Shown piece after piece: positions 61,913-64,000 of a stretch of DNA of 64,000 nt (positions are counted from its first letter, which is position 1; each line of letters begins with the position of its first letter). The DNA is from Hahella sp. HN01 (GTDB taxonomy: Bacteria > Pseudomonadota > Gammaproteobacteria > Pseudomonadales > Oleiphilaceae). The position numbers were made by a program, and so were the translations under genes. The DNA lies in contig NZ_JAHMIN010000002.1 in assembly GCF_018986435.1 (NCBI RefSeq), forward strand, positions 183,438 through 247,437, written 5' to 3'. The notes under the pieces are model-generated. The model saw only the letters and a program-made list of their open reading frames with translations. It had not been told where the DNA came from and made no database searches.

Positions 61913-62539
61913 TCAAATCGGCGCCACGCACTTCACCATATGCGAGGTGACGGTTCCGCCGTAGTACGTTCTGAATTTACGGAACCACTTATGGAATTCC
62001 GCTTCCGGCACGTGAAACTCACCGTAGTTGGGATCGAACACGACGATAGTGGCGTCATTGGGAACGAGCTGTCCCTGGCGACCGGAAACGGAGCGGAAGA
62101 AGCCAATCGTGTGCGCGCCGTCGGCGCCGACTACCTTCATCGGAAACCAGAAAGAATAGATGTAACCGGCGTATTGCGGCGTCATCAGCGCGCTTTCCAG
62201 CCAGCGCTGACTGAAGTGAGAGTAGTCTTTTAGAAGCGCGACTTCTTTCAGGCCGCGTATCTGTATCATCAGTTTGTCCGCCATCTTGTAGGAATTGCCG
62301 CCTTCTCCCCAGCGATCCCCAAAGGCCTTCTGCAGCACCGGGTTACCGGCGCCGGAACGCACTCCTAACTTCGCCATCCGCTGCTTGGCGCGCGTAATGT
62401 CGCCGTTGTCCTGAAACATCAGGCTCAGCCAGTTGATGGTGAAGTTATGGCAAGCGCCCTCCGAAGCGGCCTGAGATCGTCCCGTCAGTCCCGACATGGC
62501 CACCGTCTGGTCAAACTCCGCTATCCTTCTGATAATCAT
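61913..62539 (-). CDS. YopT-type (C58) cysteine protease-like protein
   Basis: A 208-aa protein with the three catalytic blocks of the YopT/AvrPphB peptidase C58 family: Cys30 in EGACHNFTINWL, His143 in GADGAHTIGFF and Asp169 in VVFDPNYGEF, the last being the family's FDPN-GEF signature. YopT cleaves prenylated Rho GTPases; related proteins act in type III secretion or as domains of large toxins. Here the domain stands alone, with no visible signal peptide, so it might be an effector of a secretion system encoded elsewhere. It is convergent with the lipase-like gene (1 bp between stops). Confidence 0.8.
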   Translation of the reverse strand: MIIRRIAEFDQTVAMSGLTGRSQAASEGACHNFTINWLSLMFQDNGDITRAKQRMAKLGVRSGAGNPVLQKAFGDRWGEGGNSYKMADKLMIQIRGLKEVALLKDYSHFSQRWLESALMTPQYAGYIYSFWFPMKVVGADGAHTIGFFRSVSGRQGQLVPNDATIVVFDPNYGEFHVPEAEFHKWFRKFRTYYGGTVTSHMVKCVAPI

Positions 62540-62699
62540 GACTACCTCTACTACTCAAAAAAAGACGATGCGCGTGGAGTCAGCCTGACGGCGTCACTCA
62601 GCGCGCAAAACTTCGACTTGGGGTTTCTGAGGAAGTTCCTAAGCGAATGAAAAATAAGCGTTAAATAAATTTAATAGTGATCAATTAACTTGGGTGTCT

Positions 62700-63065
62700 A
62701 TGGGTGCTTTTAATTGGATAGAACTGCAAGAGCGCTGTCCCGCTTGCCAGCAGGTAACGAAAATTCATGCTCAAACCCACATGTGCTCCGACTTTGATGG
62801 GGACGAGTCAGGGCGCTTTTGCGATCGGACCTATCAAGTTGGGCAAAGAATGGCGTGGTGGTCCGCCTCCGACCCCAGGTTTAGCGAATGGAATGCTGGC
62901 CGCACCGCCATAGGGGATGACCATCGGGATCTCGAATGCTGTTACAGCACTTGCGCCTCCTGCAGCGCAAGCTTGTATGTCCTGCTGGCTTTTAACGCTT
63001 GCACGCCGAGCAAAGTGATTGAGATAGGTCTGGAGGAACAATGGCCGAAGGAGCACTTGAGATAA
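62700..63065 (+). CDS. Cys-rich hypothetical protein
   Basis: A 121-aa protein with several Cys: CPACQQV near the N-terminus, HMCSD, and a late cluster CCYSTCASCSA. This resembles a zinc-ribbon fold but fits no family I know. TQTHMC and FDGDESGRFCD suggest metal binding. Start ATG 62700 is likely (GTG 62694 alternative), without a strong ribosome site. It is divergent from the YopT-like gene and followed by another orphan gene in the same direction. Confidence 0.5.
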   Translation: MGAFNWIELQERCPACQQVTKIHAQTHMCSDFDGDESGRFCDRTYQVGQRMAWWSASDPRFSEWNAGRTAIGDDHRDLECCYSTCASCSASLYVLLAFNACTPSKVIEIGLEEQWPKEHLR

Positions 63066-63120
63066 CCCTCTAGGTTTTGGCCAGCTCATGCTCGTGGATG
63101 TATTGCAGAGAGATAAAGTG

Positions 63121-63549
63121 ATGAACGATAAAGATGTTTTTTTAAAAACCGCAGCGGAAATAAGCGCTATGAACGCCTGTGATATGGCGTCCGTCTCCAG
63201 CAATAAAGCGGCGCTACAGGAGAAGCTGGCGTTGATGAAGTCTGTGATGAGCGAGGAAGGCGTCAGGTTTTGGGATGATTTTCTCTATGAATGCGAGGAG
63301 GCGACGGAGGATCTGGAGCTGGAGGAAGACTTTGAGGGCTGGGACCGCAGGCGTTTATCGCGATTTATGGCTGAGACAATTCATGAAAGCGGAGTGTATA
63401 ACCTGCTCGGCTTTCCTCAGGAAAAAACGGTTGACCTGTTCCATTCAGAAACCTTGTCGGGTGATGAGATCGAAGACTTCTACGAGCACATCGAGAAAGT
63501 GCAGTGGCGCATTATGGAGCTGTGCGTGGCGGAGCGTATGACGGCCTGA
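63121..63549 (+). CDS. Acidic hypothetical protein
   Basis: A 142-aa strongly acidic, all-helical protein. ECEEATEDLELEEDFEGWDR lies mid-way, followed by LSRFMAETIHESGVYNL and a further helix DEIEDFYEHIEKVQWRIMEL. ATG 63121 follows GAGAGATAAAGTG; ATG 63088 eleven codons earlier is less likely. No recognised family. It lies 55 bp after the Cys-rich gene, in the same direction, so co-transcription is possible. Its acidity would suit a binding partner or immunity-type protein, but this is a guess. Confidence 0.5.
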   Translation: MNDKDVFLKTAAEISAMNACDMASVSSNKAALQEKLALMKSVMSEEGVRFWDDFLYECEEATEDLELEEDFEGWDRRRLSRFMAETIHESGVYNLLGFPQEKTVDLFHSETLSGDEIEDFYEHIEKVQWRIMELCVAERMTA

Positions 63550-63586
63550 CATCTATGATCAGTCAGGCCGATAGCAAGAGAATTGC

Positions 63587-64000
63587 TTAACTCACCCCAC
63601 AACACTTTTTGTATTTATGGCCGCTGCCGCATACGCAGGGATCATTGCGGCCGATTTTGCGATTGATGGGAAGCGGTGGCGGTTCGGGCTCTTCCTGTTG
63701 GCGTTGCGCGCCATATTCTTCCAGGTCCAGCAGCTCTTCGATGCTGAGTCGGGGCGTGGATCGCTCTTTGCGGAAGCCCAGGCTGATTTCCGCATCCTCC
63801 AGATCGCCGCCGCAGATCAGGTCCACGCAGTTGTGCGCATATAACCGGCGGATGCCGTCGATGGCTTGAGTGGCGTTCAGCTCCAGCAGGCGCGCTACCA
63901 ATATGCCGTTGAGGACTTTGGCGGCTCGGTTCGGAAACTCCATGTATTCGCGGAAAATCTCCACCACCTGATCTTTGTGCGCCGGTTGCGCGACGGCGAT
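63587..64000 (-). CDS. SEC-C motif protein, DUF1186-like (5' part outside window)
   Basis: The C-terminal 137 residues of a longer protein whose open frame runs through the right edge of the window. The final [17 protein letters not shown] is the SEC-C zinc motif, as at the C-terminus of SecA and YecA-type proteins. The preceding helical part ([20 protein letters not shown]) resembles DUF1186-containing proteins. The start codon lies outside the window; GTG 63967 is an in-frame internal codon. Role unknown; SEC-C domains bind ribosomes or proteins. Confidence 0.7.
   Translation of the reverse strand: MAVAQPAHKDQVVEIFREYMEFPNRAAKVLNGILVARLLELNATQAIDGIRRLYAHNCVDLICGGDLEDAEISLGFRKERSTPRLSIEELLDLEEYGAQRQQEEPEPPPLPINRKIGRNDPCVCGSGHKYKKCCGVS

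Noticed and set aside
1-64000. tRNA, rRNA, CRISPR arrays and transposons
   Set aside because: Looked for in intergenic regions; no tRNA-like cloverleaf, rRNA segment, regular spacer repeat or transposase was seen.

Overview
The window reads as a GC-rich (mid-50s percent by eye) chromosomal segment of a gammaproteobacterium, most likely a marine Oceanospirillales-type organism such as Hahella or a close relative. Pointers are the recC-recB-recD order, the EF-P paralogue EfpL, HspQ, YciH, the selD-mnmH pair, an aminoacyl-histidine dipeptidase of the same 485-aa length as E. coli PepD, and envelope proteins such as a Tsx-type channel and a LruC-domain protein. The genus is an inference. No rRNA, tRNA, CRISPR array, transposase or phage gene was seen; genes are dense, with many 4-nt ATGA or GTGA overlaps.

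Layout, left to right. 0-6.3 kb: a Fur-box-preceded imelysin lipoprotein, a flavin reductase, a zeta-type kinase with a ParD-like partner (toxin-antitoxin-like), YciH, a YheT-type hydrolase and a MocR regulator. 6.3-9.7 kb: divergent from MocR lie a DUF1127 protein and a LysE exporter, each followed by a clear terminator, then an ABM-fold protein, a WYL regulator, a membrane protein and a methyltransferase. 9.7-13.9 kb: a LruC-domain exoprotein with a partner lipoprotein, a large helical-repeat protein and a DUF924 protein. 13.9-23.2 kb: an alpha-glucoside/trehalose locus in the order binding protein, permease, permease, GH13 glucosidase, ATPase, AraC regulator (the aglEFGAK order known from Sinorhizobium), flanked by a divergent second GH13 protein that has lost its acid/base glutamate. 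23.2-26.3 kb: hspQ, and a periplasmic binding protein overlapping a sensor kinase whose phospho-accepting His is Gln. 26.4-33.5 kb: efpL; a carbamoyltransferase-SxtJ-DUF5989 operon (the last gene only 50 codons); pirin with a divergent LysR regulator; pepD; a CBS protein. 33.7-43 kb: a small outer-membrane barrel and recCBD. 43.4-48.4 kb: a large secreted M14 carboxypeptidase, a Tsx-type channel and a GNAT acetyltransferase. 48.4-52.6 kb: a three-gene unit of MglA-like GTPase, soluble histidine kinase and a receiver-GspE/PilB ATPase fusion. 52.6-54.4 kb: an AT-richer stretch with orphan envelope genes. 54.5-60.5 kb: an HlyD/ATPase/ABC-2 permease exporter, a PAP2-like protein and selD-mnmH. 60.5-64 kb: a lipase-like hydrolase, a YopT-type cysteine protease, two orphan genes and the end of a SEC-C protein.

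The strongest candidates for undescribed biology are (i) the GTPase-kinase-receiver/PilB-ATPase operon, which looks like a self-contained signalling switch controlling an assembly ATPase; (ii) the binding protein paired with a kinase lacking its phosphoacceptor; (iii) the stand-alone YopT-type protease; (iv) the GH13 pseudoenzyme divergent from an active sugar-use operon; and (v) the carbamoyltransferase-SxtJ-DUF5989 module. All functional statements come from reading motifs by eye; no database or structure search was run.
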